A stretch of 34,831 nt of DNA from a candidate division GN15 bacterium (GTDB taxonomy: Bacteria; Zixibacteria; MSB-5A5; GN15; FEB-12). The translations under genes were made by a program, and so were the position numbers. A model generated the notes under the pieces. That model saw only the letters and a list, made by a program, of their open reading frames with translations. It made no database searches and was not told the origin of the DNA. The DNA lies in assembly GCA_014727815.1 (NCBI GenBank), contig WJMS01000270.1:1-34831 (forward strand), given 5' to 3'. The stretch's first letter is position 1. Every line of letters starts with the position of its first letter. This document shows positions 19,531 to 26,312 of the stretch, piece after piece.

Positions 19531-20229
19531 CTACGACTCGATCAATCTAAAGTAGTTATCCAGTAGCCGGTAGGTCAGCGCGCGGGCATTCTCGGCATTA
19601 GCGCCGGCGGCCGCAACGATGTCATCCTTCTGCAGGCCTTCCTCCTCGAGCTCACCCGCGTAGGCGTCGCACCACAACGGCACTTCGTCGGCGCCGGCTT
19701 CGAGATGAAACTGCAGCCCGGCCAGGTTGCCTTTGCGGAAGCCCTGGTATTTGCAGTCTTGCGATGTCGTCAACCAGGACGCATCAAATGGAATCCGAAA
19801 GGTGTCGCCATGCCATTGGAAGACATCGAAATTCTTCTCGAATCCCTCGAACAGCGGGTCGGCCGCGCCGTCATCGGTGAGCGACACCGGCATCACCCCG
19901 ATTTCCTTGACCTTGTTCGGCTGCACTTTGGCGCCGAGGGCATGGGCGAGTAGCTGGGCACCGAAACAAAGACCGAGAATCGGTTTGTCCTTGCGCATGG
20001 CCCGCGTCATCAGGGAGAACAGATCGACCAGGTAGTCGTGCTTGCGGTACTCGGTCACCGACAGCGGGGTACCCAGTACGATCAGTGCGGAAAACTCATC
20101 GGTATCGGGCAGCCGCTCCCCGGCAAAGGAACGCACGACATGAAACGGCCGCTTCCGTTCGCGCAGGTAATCGGCAATCGTGCCGGGTGACTCGACCTCG
20201 CAGTTCTGGATGATGACGACTGGTTTCAC
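19531..20229 (-). CDS. class I glutamine amidotransferase-like protein
   Basis: A 232-residue stand-alone GATase1 domain, related to the glutaminase part of GMP synthase. The triad is intact: C88 in GLCFGAQLLAHALGA, and H175/E177 in GLQFHLEAG. Start GTG 20229 is chosen for the strong ribosome site GGGAGGAG six or so bases ahead; the open frame further upstream crosses the speE terminator. It is last in a polyamine gene cluster. Stand-alone members include gamma-glutamyl-polyamine or gamma-glutamyl-GABA hydrolases such as PuuD, but the extended PuuD sequence is not evident, so a role in polyamine turnover is a hypothesis from context only. Confidence 0.88.
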   Translation of the reverse strand: MKPVVIIQNCEVESPGTIADYLRERKRPFHVVRSFAGERLPDTDEFSALIVLGTPLSVTEYRKHDYLVDLFSLMTRAMRKDKPILGLCFGAQLLAHALGAKVQPNKVKEIGVMPVSLTDDGAADPLFEGFEKNFDVFQWHGDTFRIPFDASWLTTSQDCKYQGFRKGNLAGLQFHLEAGADEVPLWCDAYAGELEEEGLQKDDIVAAAGANAENARALTYRLLDNYFRLIES

Positions 20230-20246
20230 AGGCTCCTCCCGGAATG

Positions 20247-20271
20247 AAAAGGCCCGGGCGGGACCCGGGCC
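20247..20271 (-). terminator. hairpin terminator after speE
   Basis: On the minus strand an 8-bp G/C stem GGCCCGGG / CCCGGGCC (20271-20251) with loop TCCCG is followed by TTTT. It lies between the speE stop and the ribosome site of the amidotransferase, so it should reduce expression of that gene relative to the polyamine genes. Confidence 0.75.
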
Positions 20272-20299
20272 AGGTGTATATGCATCTGTAAACCGAGGC

Positions 20300-21196
20300 C
20301 TATCCGACAAGTTCCCGCGCAAACTGCGGCAGGGCAAACGAGCCGACATGCGTCTCGGCATTATAGTAGCGGGTCTTCAAACCGAGCTTCTCCCAGCGGG
20401 CGCGCTCGAAGTCCGCAATCGGATCGTACTTCTTGCTGCAGAAAGCAAACGACCAGAGCCCCGACGGGTAGATCGGCATGAAGCAGGTGTACATGCGGAC
20501 GATCGGGAAGATGTCGTTGAGATTGGCGTACATCTTCCGCACGATATCCTGGTTAAAGTACGGCGACTCCGACTGGGCGACCATGATACCATCGTCTTTC
20601 AACCGGTCGTGAACCGTGCTATGGAACGGTTTCTGGAAGAGTTCCTCGGCCGGGCCGACCGGATCGGACAGGTCGAGCACGACCACATCGAAACGACGGT
20701 CGGTCTCTTCGATGAACTTTTTGCCGTCCTGGAAGACCAGCTCGGCCCGTTCATCCTCGGTGCCCGCCGTCAGGTGAGGCAGGTGCCTGCGGGTGGTCTC
20801 GACCACCATCTTGTCCAGCTCGCACATGGTGCAGCGTTTGACCTCGGGATGTTTCATCACCTCGGTCAGGGTGCCGCAGTCACCGCCGCCGATAATGAGG
20901 ACATCGTCCGGTTTCGGGTGCGAAAACAGCGGCACATGGGCCAGCATCTCGTTGTAGGCGTTGTTGTCGTTGTCCGCCACCATGAGCGAACCATACAGCA
21001 CGAGCAGCTTGCCGAAGACCTTGTTCTGGATGACTTCGACCCGCTGGTACTCCGACTCGGTCGACTCGAGCACGCGGTCGACCCGCAGGGTCAGGCCGGC
21101 CACCCCGCGATTGAGTTCGTTGTACCAGAGATTCCAGGGATTTTCCAGTGACTGGTCGGTAACCCGCAGTCCCTCTGTCGTTTCTTCCTTGCCCAT
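20300..21196 (-). CDS. speE: spermidine synthase (polyamine aminopropyltransferase)
   Basis: A 298-residue enzyme that transfers the aminopropyl group of decarboxylated AdoMet to putrescine. An N-terminal beta domain (NRGVAGLTLRVDRVLES, then YQRVEVIQNKVFGKLLVLYG) precedes the Rossmann-type domain with LIIGGGDCGTLTEVMKH, acidic CELDKMVVE, and the catalytic-loop VLDLSDPVGPAEELF. The glycine motif is GGGDCG rather than the usual GGGDGG. The ATG at 21196 is preceded by GAGGAG and follows the decarboxylase stop by 13 bases, so it is cotranscribed with it. With speD and ornithine decarboxylase it completes ornithine to spermidine. Confidence 0.95.
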   Translation of the reverse strand: MGKEETTEGLRVTDQSLENPWNLWYNELNRGVAGLTLRVDRVLESTESEYQRVEVIQNKVFGKLLVLYGSLMVADNDNNAYNEMLAHVPLFSHPKPDDVLIIGGGDCGTLTEVMKHPEVKRCTMCELDKMVVETTRRHLPHLTAGTEDERAELVFQDGKKFIEETDRRFDVVVLDLSDPVGPAEELFQKPFHSTVHDRLKDDGIMVAQSESPYFNQDIVRKMYANLNDIFPIVRMYTCFMPIYPSGLWSFAFCSKKYDPIADFERARWEKLGLKTRYYNAETHVGSFALPQFARELVG

Positions 21197-21209
21197 AGCT
21201 GTTCGCTCC

Positions 21210-22379
21210 TCAGTCGATAATTCGGTAGACCGGCCGCTTGAGCGAGTTGAAGTTCGACCCCGAGACCGCACAGTAAGCGCCGGTGCGCGGGAAGATCATC
21301 AAGTCGCCGATCTCGTGCTCGGGGATCAGCAGCCCGTCGTACAGCGTATCAAATGAATCACAGGTCGGACCGGCCAGAACCGAGAGTTTCTCCTCACCGC
21401 GACTGTCGGTGACGACGGGGTACTGGCAGTGATCGAAAACGACTCCCGAAAACGTCGAGTAGATACCGTCATCGAGATAGTACCACATCTTGCCGTCGCG
21501 CTCGGACTTGCCGATCACACTGCAGACCAGCGTGACCGCCCGGGCGGAGATAAACCGACCGGGTTCGCAGATGATGCGGATATCCGGGCGGATCATCTCG
21601 GTCAGGGCCTCGTTGATCGGAGCGCAGAAGTCATGGATATCCGGCACCGGCTCGACATACGGCACCGGAAAGCCGCCGCCGATATCGAGCACCGAGACCG
21701 GCAGACCGGCCAGGTCGAGTTCACGGATCAAATCCCGGGCCGCCGCAATCGCCTTGACATAGTTGTCCGCGTAGATGCACTGCGACCCGATATGGAAACA
21801 GAGACCATAAAACGTGTGACCGGCTGCCTCGATCTGCCGGGCCAGCGGCAGGACCTCGTCGACCGTACAGCCGAACTTGTACTGCAGGTTGACGACGGCG
21901 GTGGTGTTCAGGGCGACCCGGTAACGCACCATGATCTTGAGCTTCTTGTCGGTATAGCGGCTGAGCTTGGCGACCTCGGCCGGGTTGTCGACCACGAATG
22001 TCTCGACCCCGGCCGCGACCGCCCGGTCGAACTCATCGACCGTCTTGATCGGGTGCGTGTGCAGCAGCGACTGCGGCTGCACCCCGGTCTGCAAAACGGT
22101 GTCGATTTCGCCGGCCGAACAGATATCGAAATTCCCCCCGGCGCCGAACACTTCCTGTGCGATTACCGGGTGGTTGTTTGATTTGACGGCATAGAAGATC
22201 TCGGCGCGCGGGAGCGCGTCGCGAAGATCCAGCACGGCACGTCGGACTTCCGAACGCGACAGGAGCAGCATCGGCGTGTCCAGCCCCTTGCGGGCGAACA
22301 GGTCTCGGACCAGGCCGATGTCCAGACCGCCGAGCAGGGCAGTCTGCTCCATCATGCTGACATCAATCGAATGCGTCAT
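21210..22379 (-). CDS. ornithine decarboxylase, PLP fold-III (group IV type)
   Basis: A 389-residue PLP enzyme of the alanine-racemase fold, like eukaryotic ornithine decarboxylase. K66 in FYAVKSNNHP binds PLP; HIGSQ, LDIGGGFP and EPGRFIS bind the cofactor; GPTCDSFD supplies C340 and D341, the C-D pair that diagnoses ornithine or lysine decarboxylases rather than diaminopimelate decarboxylase. Dual ornithine/lysine specificity cannot be excluded from sequence. It makes putrescine, the substrate of the speE product just downstream. GGAGG precedes the ATG; the gap from speD is 24 bases. Confidence 0.94.
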   Translation of the reverse strand: MTHSIDVSMMEQTALLGGLDIGLVRDLFARKGLDTPMLLLSRSEVRRAVLDLRDALPRAEIFYAVKSNNHPVIAQEVFGAGGNFDICSAGEIDTVLQTGVQPQSLLHTHPIKTVDEFDRAVAAGVETFVVDNPAEVAKLSRYTDKKLKIMVRYRVALNTTAVVNLQYKFGCTVDEVLPLARQIEAAGHTFYGLCFHIGSQCIYADNYVKAIAAARDLIRELDLAGLPVSVLDIGGGFPVPYVEPVPDIHDFCAPINEALTEMIRPDIRIICEPGRFISARAVTLVCSVIGKSERDGKMWYYLDDGIYSTFSGVVFDHCQYPVVTDSRGEEKLSVLAGPTCDSFDTLYDGLLIPEHEIGDLMIFPRTGAYCAVSGSNFNSLKRPVYRIID

Positions 22380-22403
22380 GCCTTGCTTCCTCCGAACAGC
22401 CCC

Positions 22404-22811
22404 TTACGAGGCTGCTGACAGGGGTGAATCGATTGGTTTGTGGTTGATCACCTCGTCGACATCCGACGGGATGCCGCGGCGGAGTTCCTTGATGTCGACA
22501 TGCTCGGCGCCGAGCATCTCTTTCATGTACTCGGCGGCCTTCATCGGATCGACCGAATCACCGCAGGTGAAGAAATCAACCGAGGCGTAGCCGTACTCCG
22601 GCCAGGAGTGGATCGAGAAATGTGATTCGGCGATAATCACTGCGCCCGATACGCCCTGGGGATTATAGCGATGGAACACGGACCGGACGATCGTTGCACC
22701 CGATCGTCGAACCGCCTCATTCATATGGTGTTCGAGATATGCAATATTGTCGAGTGACGCGCGGTCGCAGTCACAGTACTCGACGATCAAATGGCGTCCG
22801 AGTATTCGCAT
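22404..22811 (-). CDS. speD: S-adenosylmethionine decarboxylase proenzyme (prokaryotic class)
   Basis: A 135-residue pyruvoyl enzyme (speH-type) that supplies decarboxylated AdoMet for spermidine synthesis. The self-cleavage site is E62-S63 in AESHFSIHSWPEYGYAS; S63 becomes the pyruvoyl group, with H68 and C83 (FFTCGD) in the positions known to take part in processing and catalysis in the Thermotoga enzyme. The ribosome site is AAGGAGGG. It lies between the XRE-cupin regulator and the decarboxylase on the same strand. The C-terminal tail after about residue 115 is variable in this family. Confidence 0.96.
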   Translation of the reverse strand: MRILGRHLIVEYCDCDRASLDNIAYLEHHMNEAVRRSGATIVRSVFHRYNPQGVSGAVIIAESHFSIHSWPEYGYASVDFFTCGDSVDPMKAAEYMKEMLGAEHVDIKELRRGIPSDVDEVINHKPIDSPLSAAS

Positions 22812-22853
22812 TTTCGATCCCTCCTTCGGCGATTTAGGGTTTCGCAGCTTCGG

Positions 22854-23396
22854 TTACATTAAGGGCGGGCTGGTGACCCACACCATCTTGACTCGTTCAG
22901 TACCATCATTTCGTATCTGGTGTTCCCGGTCCGACGAAAAATAGAAGCAGTGGTCGGTCGGGATCCGATGCGCCTTGCGACTGATCATCAGCGTTGCCGT
23001 ACCTTTGAGCACGTAGCCGAACTGCTCGCCCGGCAGGGGACCCTGCTGGTCGAGCGACTCGCCCGGCTCGAGCTCGAGCAGGATCGGGTCCATCAGATTG
23101 TTGGTCGATCCCGGCACCAGCACCTCGAATCGGCTGGCGCCTTTGCGCTCGAACGGCACCCGGTCATCGGGGCCAAATACGTTTTTGGTGTCCTCGACAT
23201 CGGCGAAGAAATCAGCCATCGACACGCCCAGCGCGCCAAGCAGGTCGGCCAGCGAATCGACCGAGATCGAAGTCTGGTCGTTTTCCAGCTGGGAGATAAA
23301 CCCCTTGGTGAGCTTGGCGCGGTCCGCCAGCTCCGCCTGGGTCAGCTCCGAGGCCAGCCGTAAGGCTTTGATTCTCTCTCCGATACGAAGATCCAT
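22854..23396 (-). CDS. XRE-cupin transcriptional regulator of the polyamine operon
   Basis: A 180-residue regulator: helix-turn-helix at residues about 8-62 (LTQAELADRAKLTKGFISQLE, split as read), followed by a cupin sensor (about 105-175; PGEQFGYVLKGTATLMI, DREHQIRN). This architecture is that of PuuR and related regulators that sense polyamines or amino acids. It is the first gene of the run speD, ornithine decarboxylase, speE, and two palindromes lie just downstream of its promoter, so it most likely represses its own operon and senses a polyamine. The ligand is inferred from context. Confidence 0.93.
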   Translation of the reverse strand: MDLRIGERIKALRLASELTQAELADRAKLTKGFISQLENDQTSISVDSLADLLGALGVSMADFFADVEDTKNVFGPDDRVPFERKGASRFEVLVPGSTNNLMDPILLELEPGESLDQQGPLPGEQFGYVLKGTATLMISRKAHRIPTDHCFYFSSDREHQIRNDGTERVKMVWVTSPPLM

Positions 23397-23419
23397 TGTC
23401 CTTTTTCCATCCGGCGTAA

Positions 23420-23452
23420 GTTTAATAAACCGGAATTTTTTGTTTAATAAAG
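23420..23452. promoter_or_regulatory. tandem GTTTAATAAAC palindromes, likely operator of the XRE-cupin regulator
   Basis: GTTTAATAAAC (23420-23430, a perfect palindrome around a central A) and GTTTAATAAAG (23442-23452, one mismatch) are 22 bases apart, two helical turns. They lie directly at and after the predicted transcription start of the regulator and before its ATG, the ideal place for a repressor. Confidence 0.7.
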
Positions 23453-23459
23453 ACCGCCA

Positions 23460-23487
23460 AATATACGAGCCATGTCCATGTTGTCAA
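23460..23487 (-). promoter_or_regulatory. housekeeping promoter of the polyamine operon
   Basis: On the minus strand TTGACA (23487-23482), a 16-base spacer, then TATATT (23465-23460). The predicted start is near 23453, at the edge of the tandem palindromes. Confidence 0.75.
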
Positions 23488-23709
23488 GGCCTTTTTGAAC
23501 CCCAAACCGATTGATTTTCAATTTTTTTGATGGTATTCCGGCCACCGTTGGCGTGGACCGAACGTGTGGCTCGCTATCAGGCAACACAGGCAGGAATGGA
23601 GCAGTGGTCGAGCTTGGACAGTGCTTCTGTCTGGATCCGAAACAGCTGGCTTAGTGGTCGACCGCGGGCCACAACCAGGCGCCTAACAGAGATAGAACAG
23701 GTGGACATT
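23488..23709. other. intergenic stretch between divergent promoters
   Basis: About 220 bases without recognised genes. A 62-codon open frame on the plus strand (23527-23715) has no ribosome site, no homology that could be recognised, and runs into the A/T-rich control region of the next gene. Confidence 0.5.
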
Positions 23710-23765
23710 GTTTAATATTCCTTAATATTTAATGGTTTGACATCAAACGGCTTTCGCGGTATATA
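23710..23765 (+). promoter_or_regulatory. promoter and control region of the duplicated barrel/lipoprotein genes
   Basis: TTGACA (23737-23742), 17-base spacer, TATATA (23760-23765): a near-consensus promoter 45 bases before the ATG. The -35 sits in a palindrome GTTTGA-CA-TCAAAC (23735-23748). Upstream, TTAATATT is repeated at 23712-23719 and 23722-23729, ten bases apart, and GTTTAATA (23710-23717) matches the first eight bases of the XRE operator. Binding by a repressor over the -35 and by another protein or the polymerase alpha subunit upstream are both possible. Confidence 0.72.
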
Positions 23766-23810
23766 GAAAGTGCCATCCACGCATTACCTTTATTACGATC
23801 AGGAGCTATC

Positions 23811-24374
23811 ATGAAAAAGACAATTGCGCTGTGTCTTGGCCTGTTGGTGCTCTGCGTATCGGGGACATACGCCGGGCCGGCCAAATTCGGGGTCGGCGCC
23901 TTTGGGGGCGTAAATATCCCGATCGTACAGGACGATCAGTCTTCGGGCTCGATCTTCGGATTCAAAGTCCGCTATCAGGTCATCCCGATTCTCACGCTCG
24001 AGCCGAACATCTCGTTCTCAAGTTACGGTTCGCCCGATGCCGAGGACTTTGAGTATGATGTCGACGGTTCATCGGTGACATCGTACGGCCTCGATGTTAC
24101 GCTCGGCAACCCGGTCGGCAAGATGGGTTTCAAGCCGTACTTCGTTGTCGGCCTCGGCTTCTACAACCAGAAGAACGATCAGATCGACGATGTTTTTGGT
24201 GATCCCGGCTCGCAGACCGGTCTGTCCGGTGGCGTTGGATTCGGGGTCGGTTTTTCGCCCCAGTTTGATATCGACATCCGCGGCCAGGCTCACATTGCCG
24301 GCACGGAAGGTGACGCCTCGAGGAAATCGCTGGCGCTGACGGCCGGGCTCAACTACTACTTCGGCGCCAATTAG
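23811..24374 (+). CDS. small outer-membrane beta-barrel protein
   Basis: A 187-residue protein with a signal peptide (cut after A21 in VSGTYA) and a mature part of about eight amphipathic strands: FGVGAFGGVNIPIV, FGFKVRYQVIPILTLEPNI, then YFVVGLGFYN and a final ALTAGLNYYFGAN. This fits the OMP_b-brl / OmpW-like eight-strand family. Substrate or partner unknown. The first gene of a two-gene unit with a lipoprotein, and the same pair is repeated downstream at 25052-26217. The ribosome site AGGAG precedes ATG 23811. Confidence 0.83.
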   Translation: MKKTIALCLGLLVLCVSGTYAGPAKFGVGAFGGVNIPIVQDDQSSGSIFGFKVRYQVIPILTLEPNISFSSYGSPDAEDFEYDVDGSSVTSYGLDVTLGNPVGKMGFKPYFVVGLGFYNQKNDQIDDVFGDPGSQTGLSGGVGFGVGFSPQFDIDIRGQAHIAGTEGDASRKSLALTAGLNYYFGAN

Positions 24375-24385
24375 GAGGAGCAGTC

Positions 24386-24940
24386 ATGTTGAACTCAAAG
24401 ACCTTCATACTGATTGCCGCCCTGGCCCTGCTCGCGCTGGTGGGAGTGGGCTGCAAAATCGTCTCCGGGTCGTTCCTCGTCGTCGAAACGATCGAGTTTA
24501 CGACAGTCCAGGGATTCTATGCAGACACCGTCGATCTTACCGAGGATGAGGACTGGGAAGAGCACAAGGATGATATCGACCGCATCGAAGTGGTCGGTTT
24601 CGAACTCTGGATAACCAACAACGAACCCTCCGAGTGGACCTACCGCGCCTATGTCTCCGAGCCGCAGACGCCGCTGTATAACGAGGCACAGGCCGAAGCG
24701 AACGCCACGCTCGTGTTTGGCGAGTTGACCGTCCCGGCGGCAACCGGTGGTTCCGGTTCGACCAAGTATGTCAGCTATGCCGAGTCGTTTGATCTGCTCA
24801 GCAATATCGATGAGCTGCGCGCGCTGGTGAAGACCGGGCAGTTTGATGTCTACGGTATCGCCGAGGGCGGTGGTAGCGGCAATGGCGGCCAGATCGACTC
24901 GCTTCGCATTATCGTTACGGTTTCGGCTACCGACAGTTAA
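24386..24940 (+). CDS. putative lipoprotein, copy 1 of a duplicated barrel/lipoprotein pair
   Basis: A 184-residue protein with a lipoprotein-type signal: hydrophobic stretch and C23 in ALVGVGCKIV. The lipobox is imperfect (Gly at -3 instead of Leu/Val/Ile). The mature part is beta-rich, with GFYADTVDLTEDEDWEEHKD, RIEVVGFELWITN, and a closing IDSLRIIVTVSA. The family is not recognised. It shares layout and several phrases with the product at 25663. GGAGGAG precedes its ATG, 11 bases after the barrel gene. It probably sits in the outer membrane near its barrel neighbour; that is inferred from pairing. Confidence 0.75.
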   Translation: MLNSKTFILIAALALLALVGVGCKIVSGSFLVVETIEFTTVQGFYADTVDLTEDEDWEEHKDDIDRIEVVGFELWITNNEPSEWTYRAYVSEPQTPLYNEAQAEANATLVFGELTVPAATGGSGSTKYVSYAESFDLLSNIDELRALVKTGQFDVYGIAEGGGSGNGGQIDSLRIIVTVSATDS

Positions 24941-24960
24941 GCATATCTCGTGACACTGAG

Positions 24961-24997
24961 AACCCGGTCTGGCTTCGGTGAGACCGGGTTTCTTGTT
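24961..24997 (+). terminator. intrinsic terminator after the first barrel/lipoprotein pair
   Basis: Stem AACCCGGTCT / AGACCGGGTT (24961-24990) with a ten-base loop, followed by TCTTGTT. It lies 20 bases after the stop and separates the two copies of the pair. Confidence 0.8.
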
Positions 24998-25051
24998 GCA
25001 CCAATCACCTGTCCGTGGCGTCTTTGGGGTAAGATTGAAGGGAGGGTAGCT

Positions 25052-25666
25052 GTGACAACATCGGTAGCACTCAGAGCACGGCAACGGTTTCGTCTGATCG
25101 CCACGGCACTGGGTGTCGTTGTTCTGTTGACTTCATCGATCGTATCCGCCCGGGACCTTGCCATCGGTGCGGCCGGTGGCTGGAGTGAGCCGGGAGGCGC
25201 GACCGACCGTGGTGGTGGTCCCTATCTCAGCCTGCACGTAAGCTCACCCCTGTGGCAGTTCCTGTCCCTTGAATCTACCGTTTCCTATGCCCGTCACGAT
25301 AGGCCGGACCTCGCGCATCTTGGCTGGATTACCAGCGATATCGACAAAGCCGCTGTCACCTCGTTTGGCCTCAACGCCCGCATTCGGTTTCACCAAGACT
25401 ACGCCGGTTTCGAGTACACCGGCCTGCTGGGCGTTGGTCGCTATCATGTCGAACGCGAGCAGACGCGGCTGAACGACTGGGAGTACGGCCTGATGATCGG
25501 CTTCGAGACCGGCTACCGAATCTGGCGGGCGCTGGCGGTCGATGCGCGCTTTGAATTCCATGCGATCGGTGAGGTCGATCGACAAACGTCAACAGCTACT
25601 CTTGGTCTCGGTTTGACCTATCACCTGCCGTGGCCGGGGCGTCAACAGGGGGAAGACCAGCGATGA
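25052..25666 (+). CDS. small outer-membrane beta-barrel protein, copy 2
   Basis: A 204-residue protein starting at GTG 25052 behind GGGAGGG; an upstream in-frame start would lie before the terminator and is rejected. Signal peptide with hydrophobic core ATALGVVVLLTSSIVSA, cut near A33. Strands such as LYLSLHVSSPLWQFLSLESTV-like segments, FGLNARIRFHQDYAGFEYTG, and a final LGLGLTYHLPWPG give an eight-strand barrel, like the 23811 product. A short hydrophilic tail follows the last strand, so the normal terminal aromatic is missing. Its stop overlaps the next gene. Function unknown. Confidence 0.78.
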   Translation: MTTSVALRARQRFRLIATALGVVVLLTSSIVSARDLAIGAAGGWSEPGGATDRGGGPYLSLHVSSPLWQFLSLESTVSYARHDRPDLAHLGWITSDIDKAAVTSFGLNARIRFHQDYAGFEYTGLLGVGRYHVEREQTRLNDWEYGLMIGFETGYRIWRALAVDARFEFHAIGEVDRQTSTATLGLGLTYHLPWPGRQQGEDQR

Positions 25667-26217
25667 GTAGGCGGCTGAAGTTGCTCGCGGTTGTTCTTGC
25701 TGCTGTCGGTATCTGGGTCGCCTGCCAGCCGACCCGGTCGACTGATACCTTCACAATCGAGCTGTTCGAAGACGATTTCGGCTTCGGCGGCGGGATGTAT
25801 TTCTGTGAGATCGACGTGGCGGATTCGACAGCGGCTCGTTTTGCCAACTGGTCCGGGATCCGGCCGGACGTCGTCCATCAAGTCGGTTTCGAGATGCGAC
25901 TGAGCAACACCACCAGCGATACGGTCCGTTTTACACTATTTGGGGCGCCAGGCGCCACCGGGCGCGCCATGACGCCGCAGGAGGCGGCTGCCCGCAGTAC
26001 CGCATCGGTTGGCCCCCTGATTGTGCCGCCGCAGACGCGCTACCGACTGACCTATGGCCGGTCCTTTGGCCTCTCCGGTCCCGACGCTGCCTGGCGACAC
26101 CTGGTGCAGGATGGTCACTTCTATCTCTACGGCGTCAATTCGGAGCCGCCCCTGCCGCCATCATTGTCGATCGATTCGCTCGCCCTGGTAGTCCTGCTCA
26201 CCTACGACGACTTCTGA
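25663..26217 (+). CDS. putative lipoprotein, copy 2 of the duplicated pair
   Basis: A 184-residue protein, the same length as the 24386 product. Signal with C21 in VGIWVACQPTRS; the lipobox is again non-standard (Trp at -3). Corresponding blocks with copy 1: VGFEMRLSNTTSDTVRFTLF against VGFELWITNNEPSEWTYRAY, a VP-containing strand, HLVQDGHFYLYGVNSEP against ALVKTGQFDVYGIAEG, and SIDSLALVVLL against QIDSLRIIVTV. So the two are diverged paralogues. It overlaps the upstream barrel gene by four bases (ATGA), so translation is coupled. Function unknown. Confidence 0.74.
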   Translation: MSRRLKLLAVVLAAVGIWVACQPTRSTDTFTIELFEDDFGFGGGMYFCEIDVADSTAARFANWSGIRPDVVHQVGFEMRLSNTTSDTVRFTLFGAPGATGRAMTPQEAAARSTASVGPLIVPPQTRYRLTYGRSFGLSGPDAAWRHLVQDGHFYLYGVNSEPPLPPSLSIDSLALVVLLTYDDF

Positions 26218-26312
26218 TTGGCCCGGCCCGCTCGGGACTTGCCAAACCGTCCAAATCTCGTACATTAGGCGGCAACGTGGAATAGATCGGTCAACGAAAA
26301 GGAGACGACGTC

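Noticed and set aside
19531-20229. Calling the amidotransferase GuaA or PuuD
   Set aside because: The ATP-pyrophosphatase part of GuaA is absent, and PuuD-specific sequence is not evident; only the GATase1 class can be supported.
23527-23715. 62-codon plus-strand open frame
   Set aside because: No ribosome site, no recognisable sequence, and it overlaps the control region of the following gene.
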